A stretch of DNA of 21,607 nucleotides from Coptodactyla brooksi (lineage: Eukaryota > Arthropoda > Insecta > Coleoptera > Scarabaeidae), in NCBI GenBank assembly GCA_033557675.1, contig JAWQRM010000541.1:1-21607 (forward strand), in the 5' to 3' direction. A program made the position numbers and the translations under genes. The notes beneath the pieces are model-generated. The model saw only the letters and a list, made by a program, of their open reading frames with translations, was not told where the DNA came from and did not search any database. Each line of letters starts with the position of its first letter. Within the stretch, counting starts at the first letter, position 1. This document shows positions 9,119 to 18,757 of this stretch, piece after piece.

Positions 9119-12100
9119 CTGAAATAATTAGTATAACATTTGTCATATATAATGAACCCAAGCGCTTAACCTTACGTCTATAGTTATGTCCGTATATTTG
9201 TTAGTATCTAAACTGGTAACGAGTTTAAGAGCCGTGCTCAACGTTTTTGAGTCTAGAAAGTACATTATTTTACAGGCCTCTAACGTCGCTCGTAAACTGT
9301 TCTTGTTACTATCCAGGAACTCTTTGTTCAGTTGCTTCGCCTCCTTTCCCCTATAAAATATCTCCGATTCCCGCAAGACAACCTCGGCAACGACCGCGTC
9401 CCAAATTCGCTTCTTTTGCTCCACAATTCCGAAAAACCTAATGAGACACGAATGTAACTTCGGGTCGTTCGGATCTAGCTTGAAGGCCCTCTTGATCGAC
9501 TGCAGCATTAACAGGTCCTTCTCTGAAGGACAAACATGATAATGTTCACAAAACGAACGCCCACTTTCGTCAAGAATGCTTACTTTTTCTATAATAAACT
9601 TCAAATGCCATCAGGTGTGTTTCAATTTTATCTTTCGCTAAAGCCTGAAGCGGTTGAAGGAACTTGACGGCTTGTTCTAGAGGTTCTTCTGCCTAGAAAA
9701 GGTACAAGTCACTGTTAACAGATCATTCCTTAATTTATTTATTATTATAACTAAATATTCATTTTAGGTCTAACGTTTGCAATTGCCTGTTCAACTGCGT
9801 GTTGCTGTTCTTGAAAGTTCTTCCTAAGATTCAAAAACAGTACGTTTGTTTTAAAAGAAAATTCAATGGCATCATATCAGATAATTTATCTATGTTACCT
9901 TATTTGTCTTTTTCTCCATTTGGGAAAAATCAATTCAACTGATTTATAAACGGCTCTAAAAGTCTCCAGTATCATTTTGTAAAAGAATGTTGGTACATTA
10001 ATTAATTTTTGTGATATTTCAACTGAAACACCAATTAAACGTTCTATAATTTTGTGAAATAATGAAACTAGAAAGGCGAAATTTAATTAATGAATCCAGC
10101 AACTACGTCGCATCAGAAAAGAGTTAATAACTATAAAGATTAACAACAGCTGTAAAGATTTGATTCAGGTGGTGCATGGAACTCTGTAACGTACTTTGGC
10201 TAACTTTTCTGGTACTAGTTCGTCCAATTGCGGAGTGTCCGCTTCGACGTCCCCTTGCTGTTTGGACTTGTGGTGTTGATCCCTCTTAACCTGCAGTTGC
10301 GCGGCCTGCGCGCTCTCCTGTTCCGCTTTTCTTTTGGCCTTGCGCTGTTTATTACGCAACTTTTTTAGTTCCGACGGAGCGAGGTTCTCTAGAATATGGT
10401 GGACAAAATTATTATTAATAATATTACAAGCGGCACGTTGCCACCCACCGGTGTTCAGTTCCTGATCCGCACACTCGTCCTTCAACGGTTCATCAAACAA
10501 GTGCAGGTACACTTCGATCGCGCACCTCGCCGCCTTGAAATAAAACGGGTGGCCCCTGAGGACGTCCTCGAGCCGTAACAAGCCCACGTAAGATCTCAGC
10601 GTCATCTTTCGCATACAGTACGTGTGAAAGTCGAACTGGTCCTCGATGATCTCAGAAAAGTGCTGCGAGATGGGTCGTTAGTGAGTCAATCGCAAGCTGC
10701 GACCGCTATCTTACCCTGTCTATTTCGTGGCACTTCTTCAGCGACTCCCCGTACTTCCCTTCCCTCTGGAAAGCCAAGGCACACTCTGTCTGAAACCACA
10801 TGCACTGCATCTCGTTCAGGTTTTCCATGGCGGAGACACCTTCTCTGGTAAACTTTGCGCACGTGTCTTCTGCCTCCTTCAGCTTATTCGCCCTGAGCAT
10901 GTACTTGGCGCACTTGGAATTTATGTACCTATCCGCCGTGTCCAAACCTTGCGCCTCGTCCAACCACTTGTAAGCCTCAAGCGGATCACCCGCATGCTGA
11001 AATAAGTAAAGTCATACACGGGGCAAACATATTAAACATAAGCATACTGACCGCCACAATATGACGTGCTTTGAATTTATTATTATTATATTTATATTAT
11101 ATTATTGTTTATTATTATATATTACTGCACAAAATAGAGGAAAAACTAACCAACTTATAGCTCTTTTTAGAATTCGGTCGGGTATTATATCCAGCCATTA
11201 AATATAAATCTTAGTCTGAGTGTGTTTGTAAAATTCTGCAATTATACAATCTATAATCTACTTTCATTTGCTAAAACTTTGCAAATTAAAAGCGATGTAG
11301 AAATTAAAGAGAAATGGAAAGTTTTCTAGTTTTACTATGTACAACAAATGTCACCAGGAGAGAAGTCAGGAGCGATAAAGTACTGACTGTCCTTCATCGC
11401 TCCCGATAGAGCTAAAGACATTTGTTTTACTTTGTTACAAAGCGAAAGGTTCCAAACCCCCAACTTTATTGTATAAAACTATAAAAACTTTGCTAAAATT
11501 GTTGACAAAGCAATACTTTGGTATTTGCTAATAGCAATCAAATCAATTGAACACCACATGGTCCTTGAACCTCATTTGTAAGGCCCTTCTTGTTTGCCCT
11601 ACATATTTTTTCTCGCAATGCATGCAACTAATTTTGTAAATTCCACTTTTTTCCAACATAATTACTTTATCTCTTGGATTACTGAACAGTGATTTTAAAG
11701 TGTTAGTCGACCGAAAAGCAACTTTTATGCCTACTTGGTTAAAAATCTTTAGGAGACCCATGGTAAATTTAGAGAAAGGCAATGAAACATATTTTGGAGC
11801 CTTCAATTCTTGTTCAAAAACGTGGTATCATTTAAGCTTTTCTTAAATTTACAATGATTAATTAGCTCATCTACTAGTTTTCTATTATATCCGTTGTTTG
11901 TAGCTGTTTCTTATACAGTCCCTCTCCTTGTTGTACCTAACTGAATTGAGCGGAAAGTTCTCTAAATGGTGGATTAAAAAATGTAAACTAGCCAATTTTT
12001 GTTGTACACAATGAGAGGAATGGGCCGGAATATACCTACAAGTAGCAGTAGCAGCGGTATTTTTCATGTATATATCAAATTCTAATCTACTGTCATTGTT

Positions 12101-15100
12101 CTTTATTTCATATGTGAATTTTATAGTAGGGAATTGTGAATTTAATTGAGCCAGAAATGTATCAACATTAGCCCTTTTTGTGTCGAAAACCGCACAAATG
12201 TCGTCAACATACCTATGCCATACCCTTGGGAAATATTCAAATTCTTGGCTAGCCTGGGTTTCTTACTCATAAAGAGGTCTGCAATGAACGGCGAGAGACT
12301 ATTACCCACGGCCGTTCCTTCATGCTGTCTGTAGTAATGACCTCTGAATTGAAAGTAATTTTGATCCATGCATAACTTAGTTAAAAGTAAATATTCCCGA
12401 ATAATTTCATCACACAAATTGTTAAGTTTGAGTAGTTCTTCCAGGTAAGATAAAGCATGTGAGACAGGTACAATGGGGAACAATGAGCTCACATCGAACG
12501 ATATTAGTATTTCCCCTTTTTTCAAGTGCGTGTCTTTAATCTTGTTGATAAATTCAGGTGAGTTTTTAACCGAAAAGTTTTTTAGTTTAATTGGTAAGCT
12601 TACTAATTCGTTACTAATTAACTGAATCGGTGACAAGATTGTTGCATTGTTTTAAAGTACTTTTAACCTCTCTTACCATTTTTGGTAATGGATTTCTTGA
12701 AACGGAGCTATAAGGCCCGGATTTAATCACATTGTCAACTTGTTCAAAATAATCGGAAAAAAGTGGAATTTATGAAATTAGTTGCATGGCTTGTGAGAAA
12801 GAGTATGCAGGGCAAACACAAAGATCCTTACAAACGAGGTTTAAAGAGCATGTGGCAAAGAGCAAGTTTGGGCGGGTAGAAAAATCTAGCATAGCCGAGC
12901 ATGCTTTTAACAATAACCAAAGAATTAGTGTAGAAAATGTGAGATTGCTTAAAAATGTATCCAATAATAGATTTTTAGATGCATTTGAAAGCTTAGAAAT
13001 CATTAAATGCAAAAATACAATTAATAAAGACAGAGGAGTGATTCCCTTTAGTCCACTGTATAGTTTAGTAGATAAATAAGTGTAAACAGAGGAATTCTAG
13101 GAAAGGTACAGGTCAAAAACCCTCTAGAAACACATATGCATTTAAAGGTTTTAAAAAAGCAAGTAACTCACAGCAGGGGAGAGCTTCCCACCACCACCCT
13201 TCAATATAATACAGCATGGACATTCTCCTCCGTCGTTATTTCCTGGTGGTTCTTGACAATGTCGACGAAATGCGCATTGAACAATTTATTATCATTTTGA
13301 TGAAGTGGTAACCAGTGATTAACTAGTTACCACTTCTCTCTATTTTTCATAAACTCATTTGGAATGCATCAAAAGTGTGTGTATTTAATTTTAACAATAT
13401 AAAACATTCAGTTTAATTTAAAGTAAGAAAGTTACATGAAAAAATAAATGACCTCTTTACAATATATCTCAATTATAAGATTGAATTTTCACACCAATGT
13501 GGGACGTGTACTATCTAGCGAGTAAAGAATAGCGGTCGTTCGAATGCTTACCTTATATATTCTACCTTTAGTCACGTACAGTTCAATTAACGTCGGCGTG
13601 TGTTCAATTGCCTCGTCTATATAGTGCAACGCCCGTTCCGTTTCTTTGAGATGGTCGTAGTGCTGCGCCAGGTAGTAGTACACCCATAGGAGGGCGGAGG
13701 CGGGTTCCCTGGGGCCGTTATTCGTTTCCTTGACGGGAAACTTTCCCGTATTCTTAAGCGATTCCACGTACCGTAACATAAGTATTTCTATGACCTCCGC
13801 TTTCCGCATATCGACGTAAAGTGAACGCATGTCCACGAACAAAGGCGGGATGCCCTTCCTGAGACCCTTCCGCAGGTACCTGTCCACCAGCTGCCGAAAA
13901 TCGTCTTCCGCGGCAATGTTCAGGGGTAGACGCTGAGGCGGCATCGCTCGCGGATATTTCTCCGCAAAATTCGCATAGAACTCTATGATCCTTTCGGGAC
14001 TCTCGAGCCGTTTGGCTTCCAACAGCCGCTGATAGTAAAAAGTATTTTCCGGATTCCTCTTGATCAGCTCTTCGTAATATTTCGCCGCCCTCTCGTAATT
14101 CCTGAGCCGCAAATTGAGATCGGCCAAGTTCTCTTTCAGCGTCAGTTTGTCAACGATCTGATCTTGGTTGGTTTCGAGGTGGCACAACGCCTGCAGTAAG
14201 TCCCCCGACTCCTGAATGACTAGGTTCTGATACAAGAGCAGCTCGCTGTGCTCGTAGTCGAAGTTGGTGCCCTTCTGCAATCAGAAACCGCATCGTTATC
14301 GAAAACCGACCGAGGACCGTTCTGCAACATTCGTTTCTGACCTGCTGTTGATCCAGAAACGTTCCTAGGATGCTCAACGCGTTCTTGTATTCCTCTAGTA
14401 AATGGAAAGACATCGCGTAACCTATCCAAGACGCCCTTTGTATCGGCCTTAACATTAACAATTGATACCTGGTTTCCTAGGAAGCGAGAGATAGAAACTA
14501 TTAATGTGAATTAACCGCGTTGCGTAATTGCTCTTCACACTAATTTACTTCGTTAGCTTCACAATTTGATTGTAGTTATTTAGAGTACAAGTAAAAAGAT
14601 GTGTGCACATAACTATCACAAAGAATAGAGCTATCATAAACATCAATGTACAATTTTCCTATCGTTCATAATATCTGCGTTCACGTCAAACAATCTATGC
14701 GGAAGTTGTCATTTCAAATGCAGATTGGGACTTGAAATTAATTGGGAAAATATTGTAAGATATATTGGAAAATTCTGCAACTGATAACAGAAAAACTGAA
14801 ACTAGTAACTCAGCAAATAACAGTCCGAATGAAATCACCAGCAAGGCAGTTAAATAAAAAAAAGGAATGTATTTCAGATGTGCACAAAAATTCCTTCATC
14901 AATGGTAATCAGAAAACTATAAAAAATAATAAAAAAAAGTATTATTTCTTATGGTAAAATGAAAAATAAAAAAAAAACGCAATTACAAATTGTATATGAT
15001 ATTTAAACTAGCATTAAGGCCGTTTTTTCGTTAACTGCGTGTGCCCGCATAAATTAACATTAACAAACGGCAGTTAATAATATAATATATATTTGGTACT

Positions 15101-18100
15101 TGCAAGTTACACATGTGCAATAAATTACAATCATAATAAAAACTAGAAGATGTACATTGTACATGACTTTCTCTTCCCTTGCCTCTGGTTTAAATATAAA
15201 AAAAAATTGTAAAAAAATTTCATAGTAAGGTAGTAATATGTTCATAACGAAAGATAAATTTAGATTAGATGTATAATGAATTGAATTAAATAAAATTGAA
15301 GCTTTGTTTCAAACAACTAAGGAAGAACTTTTTTTGTACATTTAAGGAACTTATAGCTCTTATTTTTAGGAATAGTAGAAACGACTAGAAGATGAAAATA
15401 TCACAATATATAGGATATTCCATTTTAAAATCGGACGTTGGAAACTTACGTCGAACATACTGTATATTCGAGAATAGTTTCAAATCGTGAACAGTTCGAT
15501 GTGACGCAACTTTTATTTCAAACATTTTTAAACACAATTGTCATGTTTTTTCAAAAATACGAAATAGCAGTACAAGCTGAGGTAAAATTCCATTTATTTC
15601 CATTCTGTACTATATTGTACAGAACTCATAAAGAAAGCATAACACACATCAATACGGTAACGAAAAACAACTGTTCAACAAGTTCCAAAAAAACAGAATC
15701 AGTTCCAAAAGAAAATAACAATTTGAAAAAGTAACAGATCCAAAAAAGCATAACAGCTCTAGAGCAGTAACAGTCCCAAAAAACGTAACAAGCCCAAGAA
15801 AATAACAGTACCAAAAAAACTACAAGATGTACATCGTACATGGCTTTCTTTTACCTTGCCCCTGGATTAAATGTAAAAAAAATTGCAACGAAAATTTTCA
15901 TTCCTACGTCATCTAAAAATTAGTTTGCCAAAAATTAGTTGGCCAAAAAACAAGTTAACTTAAGAAATTAGTTAGCTAAAAAACTAGTTAGCTAAAAATA
16001 AGTCAACCAAAAAATTAGTTAATTAAGAAACTAGTTGGATAAAAATAATCATCTGAAAAATAGTTAGTTAAAAATGGTCAACTAAAAATTAGGTAGAAAC
16101 TAGTTAGCGAAAAGATTGTTATTTACAAAACTGGCTAAAAATGTAGTTAGCCAAAAATTAGCTAAAAAATTCGTTGCCTAAAAAATAAAATTTAAAATCA
16201 ACTAAAACCTTCACAATCGATAATATATAATAATAATGCATAATAATACTGCATGAAAAGAATTTCTTGTTTGTAATTGGGTCAATAGTTCTATTAAAAC
16301 AAAAGCTATAATTACTGAAATGTCCAAACTTTGAAGTTAGGAAAGTAAAAATTTTTCAAAAGTAGTAAATTCGAATAAATAATCTTCAAAATCAAAGATA
16401 TATACTATTAAACACGTGTGAAAAACATTTTCAGTTTATTTTAATATTTCTATTAAAACAAAAGCTATAATTACTAAAATGTAATTATTAAACGAGATGT
16501 ACATCGCACATGAGAACGTCATGTACGATGCCCAAACGATGTAATATAAACATAGTTCGATGTTACGCAACTTTTATTTGAAACATTTTTATTTAGAAAG
16601 AGCAATAACAGTTCTAAAAAAAAATTTGCATTCACAGCTGTCATGTTTTTTCAAAAACACAAAATAACGTCCAAACGGTACAATTTGAAGCTAAGGTCTA
16701 ATAATCAAAGTGGCCCTCAAACGTTACAAGGACAGATTTTAGAATAAACCGAACACCCTGTATATTCAAAAACTATTTTAAATTGTGAAGAGTTCGATAT
16801 CATGCAACCTTTATTTGAAACATTTTTTTTGTAAACAGAGCAATACCCGAGATTAAGAATGAAATATTCTCTTGCCCCATAGGACTGTATTTTTATCAAT
16901 TATGCTTATAACTTGAGAACTGTTGATTTTAAGCATGTACCATCTGTATGGTTTTTTACTGGCAATTTTATATAGATTACAAAAATATATTTTGTTACAG
17001 TTGTAAAAAAATTTTAGGTTAAGTACCTCAACCATATGTACAATTTGTTCGAAATCCTTATTGTGACTAGGTTATATAATAATTAGCTTGTATGTAAACT
17101 ATTGTTTTGCTATAGATAGGTTATAAAAAGCCTAATTCGTCAGGATCCATCAAAATCTTGACATCAATTTTTTTTGCGAATGCAAAAAGTGGCCCTCAAG
17201 TCTTATAAGGACTTCAAAACAATGTAATAATATACAGGGTGTAACATTTTTTTCTAAAGAGGGCGATGCCCGAGATCAAGAACGAAATACCCTCTTCCCC
17301 CTTAGGACTGTATTTTTATCAATTATGCTTATAACTCGAGAATTGTTGATTTTAAGCATGTACTATCCTTATAGTTTTTTACTGGCAATTTTATGTAGAT
17401 TACAAAATAATATTTTATTGCAGCAAGTTGTAAAAAAATAAAAAAAAAATTGAGGCTAAGTACCTCAACCATATGTACAATTTTTAAAAAATCCTTATTT
17501 TGACCAGATTATATAATAATTAGCTTGTGTGTAAAGTATTGTTTTACTCAACCTGCCGTGGCAAGCTAAAAATGACACACAGACGGACAGACGGACTAAC
17601 CACCAAAACTAAAAAAAAATACAAAAAATACTGGATACCAAAAAGGGGGGAGTATCAGACTTATTGCACAAACTGTAGTCTGGTTTTAGCAGAAAAAAAA
17701 AGAGCAGACCAAATGTGCAATCAACAGAAAAAAAAGAAAAGAAAAAACAAAAGAGTTAATTAAAGTTAACTTTAAATTGAACTAAAATTAATGTTACAAC
17801 TCCAGAGTGGTCATAAAAAGGCTGAGGATGGGGATAGTCGAGCGGCCTGAGACGGGCTATTCCATATACAATACATGATATGGTATACGAAAATGACCTT
17901 TTGTAATTAGTTACGCGGACTTTTAACGAAACACATAGACAAACAAATTGCCACTTACCCTGTACCCTTCTAGGTCCCTCATTTGTATTTGCAACAGGGA
18001 CAGATCCCTAAGAATTTGAATATTATCCTTTTCCCACTTTAAAGCATTGCGGTAACATTTTATGGCCTCGTCGTACTTTTTATCCGATCTCTGCAAGAGG

Positions 18101-18757
18101 CCGTACACGTGCCAGCACACGTGCGACTTTAGATCGTTCCTCAGCCCCCTCCGCACGTACTCGTAGGCCTCGTCCTTCCGCCCCAGACAGTTCAGCGTGA
18201 GCCCCTTCATCGCCAGCGTTTCTAAAATTGGCAAATAAGCTTACGGGTTAGGTAACGGACGAACCTGGTTAAGAAAGTGTTTCCGAGCGTGTTCTCCGCA
18301 GATCGACTTTGCTTTTCGTACGGTACGACAAAAAAAAAACGGAAATATTCAATTTACTGTTAACGGTAGAGAAACGGGACAAACACGGCGATATAACAAT
18401 CTAGCAAATTCACCTCCATGCTCCGTAAATTTCGGATTCGACAGTATTTGTTTGGCAAACTTCAATCCGTTCTTGTACTGTTTGTGCTCGTAGCATTTCT
18501 GAAAAGGAATATGCGAAAATTAACGAGAATCGAAGACGTTTGACGTGGACTTGTCAAAACGGCGAAGCGACGTTTAAAGTATCAGGCTAAACGTAGAAAA
18601 CGAAAATTAAACCGTCAACTGTCGCGGACCCTCGATATTATATATTAATAACATCGAGTTCATTATGCGAACACTCGACGAAAAGCTGACGAATACTGAC
18701 CAAAATTCGTTTGAACAAAGCATTTTCTTTCGGCGGTAGCGGATTGCTCGACGGCAT
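8912..18757 (-). CDS. Naa15: NAA15, NatA auxiliary subunit, complete, ten exons
   Basis: N-alpha-acetyltransferase 15, the TPR scaffold that binds the catalytic subunit NAA10 and docks NatA on the ribosome for cotranslational N-terminal acetylation. Ten exons join in frame (18701-18757, 18414-18498, 17959-18221, 14342-14476, 13552-14274, 10715-10996, 10195-10662, 9584-9692, 9176-9522, 8912-9118) to 891 residues, close to the ~866 of human NAA15. All introns are GT-AG. Landmarks: PPKENALFKRIL at the N-terminus, CYEHKQYKNGLKFAKQIL, LKSHVCWHVYGLLQRSDKKY, RASWIGYAMSFHLLEEY, YYLAQHYDHLKETERAL, DTADRYINSKCAKYML, MQCMWFQTECALAF, QFDFHTYCMRKMTLRSYV, the basic KKLRNKQRKAKRKAEQ helix, and LVPEKLAK. The start ATG at 18757 has A at -3. 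No frameshift or stop was found. Transposons sit only in introns. Confidence 0.97.
9176..9522 (-). CDS. Naa15: NAA15 exon 9
   Basis: Residues 708-823, from KDLLMLQSIKRAFKLDPNDP through LDTNKYTDITID. Acceptor CCTTCAG after a 61-bp intron, donor GTAAGG. This C-terminal part is less conserved across animals than the TPR core. Confidence 0.93.
9584..9692 (-). CDS. Naa15: NAA15 exon 8
   Basis: Residues 672-708, AEEPLEQAVKFLQPLQALAK through AFEVYYRK. Found from family similarity and splice phase; the last base begins the AAG codon completed in exon 9. Donor GTAAGC. Confidence 0.93.
9693..10194 (-). other. NAA15 intron 7, no features seen
   Basis: A 502-bp AT-rich intron with good donor (GTACGT) and acceptor (TTTTCTAG). 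I see no repeat, coding or RNA signal in it. Confidence 0.7.
10195..10662 (-). CDS. Naa15: NAA15 exon 7
   Basis: Residues 516-671. It starts with HFSEIIEDQFDFHTYCMRK after acceptor TCGCAG, a 52-bp intron from exon 6. It contains LRLEDVLRGHPFYFKAAR, the long basic helix SELKKLRNKQRKAKRKAEQ and LVPEKLAK. The acidic run found after this helix in vertebrate NAA15 is shorter here. Donor GTACGT. Confidence 0.95.
10715..10996 (-). CDS. Naa15: NAA15 exon 6
   Basis: Residues 422-515, from HAGDPLEAYKWLDEAQGLD through KKCHEIDR, including the near-invariant NLNEMQCMWFQTECALAF segment. Acceptor TTTCAG, donor GTAAGA. Confidence 0.96.
10997..11344 (-). other. NAA15 intron 5, proximal part
   Basis: AT-rich intron sequence near exon 6. 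It contains an ATT-type simple repeat at about 11076-11125 and otherwise nothing recognisable. Confidence 0.55.
11345..12755 (-). mobile_element. Penelope-like element, 5'-truncated, minus strand
   Basis: Order on the minus strand: reverse transcriptase (12755 down to ~11885), linker, GIY-YIG nuclease (11806-11543), then a noncoding end (11540-11345). That end shares AATAAAGTTG.GGGTTTGGAAC and GTAACAAAGTAAAAC blocks with the element at 21262-21520. The outer 82 bases form an imperfect palindrome (ACAAATGTC at 11346-11354 against GACATTTGT at 11417-11425, with GGAGCGAT/ATCGCTCC inside). The 5' end stops at ~12755, where an inverted second fragment begins. It lies in NAA15 intron 5. Confidence 0.82.
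11543..12755 (-). pseudogene. Penelope-type RT plus GIY-YIG protein, frameshifted
   Basis: Broken polyprotein. An N-terminal piece SRNPLPKMVREVKSTLK (near 12660-12710) is followed, after a frame change near 12637, by RT motif A ISFDVSSLFP, motif B EGTAVGNSLSPFIADLF and, after another frame change near 12245, motif C RYVDDI (YVDD codons 12200-12211). The frame then stays open to ~11815 through CRYIPAHSSHC. A further shift leads into LKAPKYVSLPFSKFT and the nuclease motif SGIYKISCMHCEKKYVGQT. Catalytic residues are present but at least three frameshifts abolish the protein. Confidence 0.86.
12756..13079 (+). pseudogene. Penelope GIY-YIG endonuclease C-terminal part
   Basis: Reads EKSGIYEISCMACEKEYAG then QTQRSLQTRFKEH, the GIY-YIG motif pair with the paired-Cys insert. 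It continues with SSIAEHAFNNNQRISVENV and FLDAFESLEIIKCKNTINKD, the usual Penelope C-terminus, to TAA 13077-13079. The frame is open but lacks RT, a promoter and an element 5' end, so it is a fragment. The second motif is EYAG instead of the usual YxG form with Ile/Val. Confidence 0.85.
13239..13284 (+). ncRNA. Decayed hammerhead-like motif downstream of GIY-YIG
   Basis: CTGGTGG (13243-13249) stands where CUGAUGA would be. UUGAC AAU GUCGA can form a 5-bp stem II, followed by CGAAA, then U-GCGC-A closing a two-pair stem III, then U at the cleavage site. UUC before the core can pair with GAA after it. Two core A residues are G, so it is probably inactive. Position relative to the nuclease stop fits Penelope hammerheads. 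Confidence 0.35.
13302..13336. repeat. Perfect 11-bp hairpin
   Basis: GAAGTGGTAAC (13302-13312) and GTTACCACTTC (13326-13336) form a perfect inverted repeat around 13 bases, just after the Penelope fragment. It could be part of that element's end or an independent palindrome. Confidence 0.7.
13552..14274 (-). CDS. Naa15: NAA15 exon 5
   Basis: The largest exon, residues 181-421, with TPR helices such as HSELLLYQNLVIQESG, RNPENTFYYQRLLEAKR, LLWVYYYLAQHYD and TPTLIELYVTKGRIYK. Acceptor TTGCAG, donor GTAAGC; phase 0 at both ends. Confidence 0.96.
14342..14476 (-). CDS. Naa15: NAA15 exon 4
   Basis: Residues 136-180, ETRYQLLMLRPIQRASWIG through ILGTFLDQQQ. Acceptor CTTCCTAG, donor GTCAGA. It is preceded by the 3.5-kb repeat-filled intron 3 and followed by a 67-bp intron. 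Confidence 0.95.
14477..15142 (-). other. NAA15 intron 3, exon-4 side, nothing recognised
   Basis: AT-rich sequence with long A and T runs. Short open frames here show no family signal. No repeats with a recognisable end are visible. Confidence 0.5.
15143..15225. repeat. Dispersed repeat, block A copy 1
   Basis: An ~80-base block beginning AGATGTACATTGTACATGAC, followed by CTTGCCTCTGGTTTAAAT, an A-run, AATTGTAAAAAAATTTCAT. Near-identical blocks occur at 15821-15914 and 19696-19795. The block starts with a short palindrome (ATGTACAT). Class unknown. Confidence 0.65.
15405..15600. repeat. Dispersed repeat segment with ACAGGGTGTTC-like termini
   Basis: ATATTCCATTTTAAAATCGG and, inverted, GAACATACTGTATATTC (15453-15469) resemble the AATATACAGGGTGTTCC end common in insect repeats. 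They are followed by GTTCGATGTGACGCAACTTT and CATGTTTTTTCAAAAA, which recur at 16555-16670 and partly at 16785-16830. Confidence 0.5.
15678..15821. repeat. Minisatellite, ~17-bp unit
   Basis: About eight degenerate units of the form GTAACAGTYCCAAAAAA in tandem, each ending in an A run. A single related unit occurs near 16603-16622. It ends directly at the second block A copy. Confidence 0.6.
15821..15914. repeat. Dispersed repeat, block A copy 2
   Basis: AAGATGTACATCGTACATGG, CCTTGCCCCTGGATTAAAT, A-run, then TTTTCATTCCTACGTCATCT. It matches the copies at 15143 and 19696 and sits between two minisatellites. Confidence 0.65.
15915..16206. repeat. Minisatellite, ~15-bp unit AAAAATTAGTTAGCC
   Basis: Around 19 degenerate tandem units of AAAAATTAGTTAGCC, with variants CTAGTTAGCT and ATAAGTCAACC and unit lengths of roughly 10-20 bases. 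No coding potential. It lies in NAA15 intron 3. Confidence 0.75.
16207..16660. repeat. AT-rich spacer with partial dispersed repeats
   Basis: AT-rich sequence containing a short direct repeat (TTCTATTAAAACAAAAGCTATAAT at about 16290 and 16450, written here in parts TTCTATTAAAAC / AAAGCTATAAT), a partial block A (GAGATGTACATCGCACATGA near 16494) and GTTCGATGTTACGCAACTTT near 16555. No gene seen. Confidence 0.45.
16661..17183. repeat. Composite dispersed repeat, copy 1 of a tandem pair
   Basis: Blocks in order: AACGTCCAAACGGTACAATT, AAAGTGGCCCTCAAACG, GAACACCCTGTATATTC (16752-16767), AGGACTGTATTTTTATCAAT (16881), AAGTACCTCAACCATATGTA, TTCGTCAGGATCCATCAAAA and TTTTTTTTGCGAATGC. The same order recurs at 17184-17600 and 19808-20340. 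No reading frame is conserved between copies, so it looks nonautonomous. Confidence 0.7.
17184..17600. repeat. Composite dispersed repeat, copy 2
   Basis: Begins at AAAAAGTGGCCCTCAAG right after the end of copy 1. It repeats the AGGACTGTATTTTTATCAAT block at 17304, 423 bases after its position in copy 1, and the AAGTACCTCAACCATATGTA block. It also has AATATACAGGGTGT (17229-17242) and ACACACAGACGGACAGACGG (17576), which copy 1 lacks. Confidence 0.7.
17601..17958. other. NAA15 intron 3, exon-3 side
   Basis: Purine-rich AAAAG tracts (about 17690-17750), then GC-richer sequence around 17815-17865. TAGTCGAGCGG (17837-17847) fits an RNA polymerase III A-box pattern, but no B-box follows. The end is the exon 3 donor. 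No gene seen. Confidence 0.4.
17959..18221 (-). CDS. Naa15: NAA15 exon 3
   Basis: Residues 48-135, including TLAMKGLTLNCLGRKDEAY, the highly conserved LKSHVCWHVYGLLQRSDKKY TPR and LLQIQMRDLEGYR. Acceptor TTTTAG, donor GTAAGT. The apparent upstream ATG (18234) lies in the intron. Confidence 0.96.
18414..18498 (-). CDS. Naa15: NAA15 exon 2
   Basis: Residues 20-48 (KCYEHKQYKNGLKFAKQ...KFTEHG), first TPR. Acceptor TTTTCAG, donor GTGAAT; ends in phase 1. Confidence 0.94.
18701..18757 (-). CDS. Naa15: NAA15 exon 1
   Basis: Encodes residues 1-19 (MPSSNPLPPKENALFKRIL), then donor GTCAGT. The PPKENALFKRIL segment matches the family N-terminus, fixing the start. It is too short to show as an open frame of its own. 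Confidence 0.93.

Larger units (their letters stand above)
12756..13285 (+). mobile_element. Penelope-like 3' fragment, plus strand, inverted to its neighbour
   Basis: Starts within the nuclease domain at ~12756, directly abutting the RT start of the minus-strand fragment. It continues through the nuclease stop (13079) into a noncoding end that contains a decayed hammerhead layout (about 13239-13284). It comes from the same or a closely related Penelope family as the minus copy, since the nuclease segments are very alike. Confidence 0.75.

Noticed and set aside
10396..11005. Three plus-strand frames opposite NAA15 exons 6 and 7
   Set aside because: They are antisense shadows of strongly conserved NAA15 coding sequence.
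15060..15841. Several short frames in NAA15 intron 3
   Set aside because: They fall in repeats and minisatellites, are lysine/asparagine- or phenylalanine-rich from A/T runs, and are not conserved between repeat copies.
15915..16206. Possible CRISPR-like array of short repeats
   Set aside because: Units are directly adjacent with no unique spacers, vary in length, and the genome is eukaryotic; it is a minisatellite.
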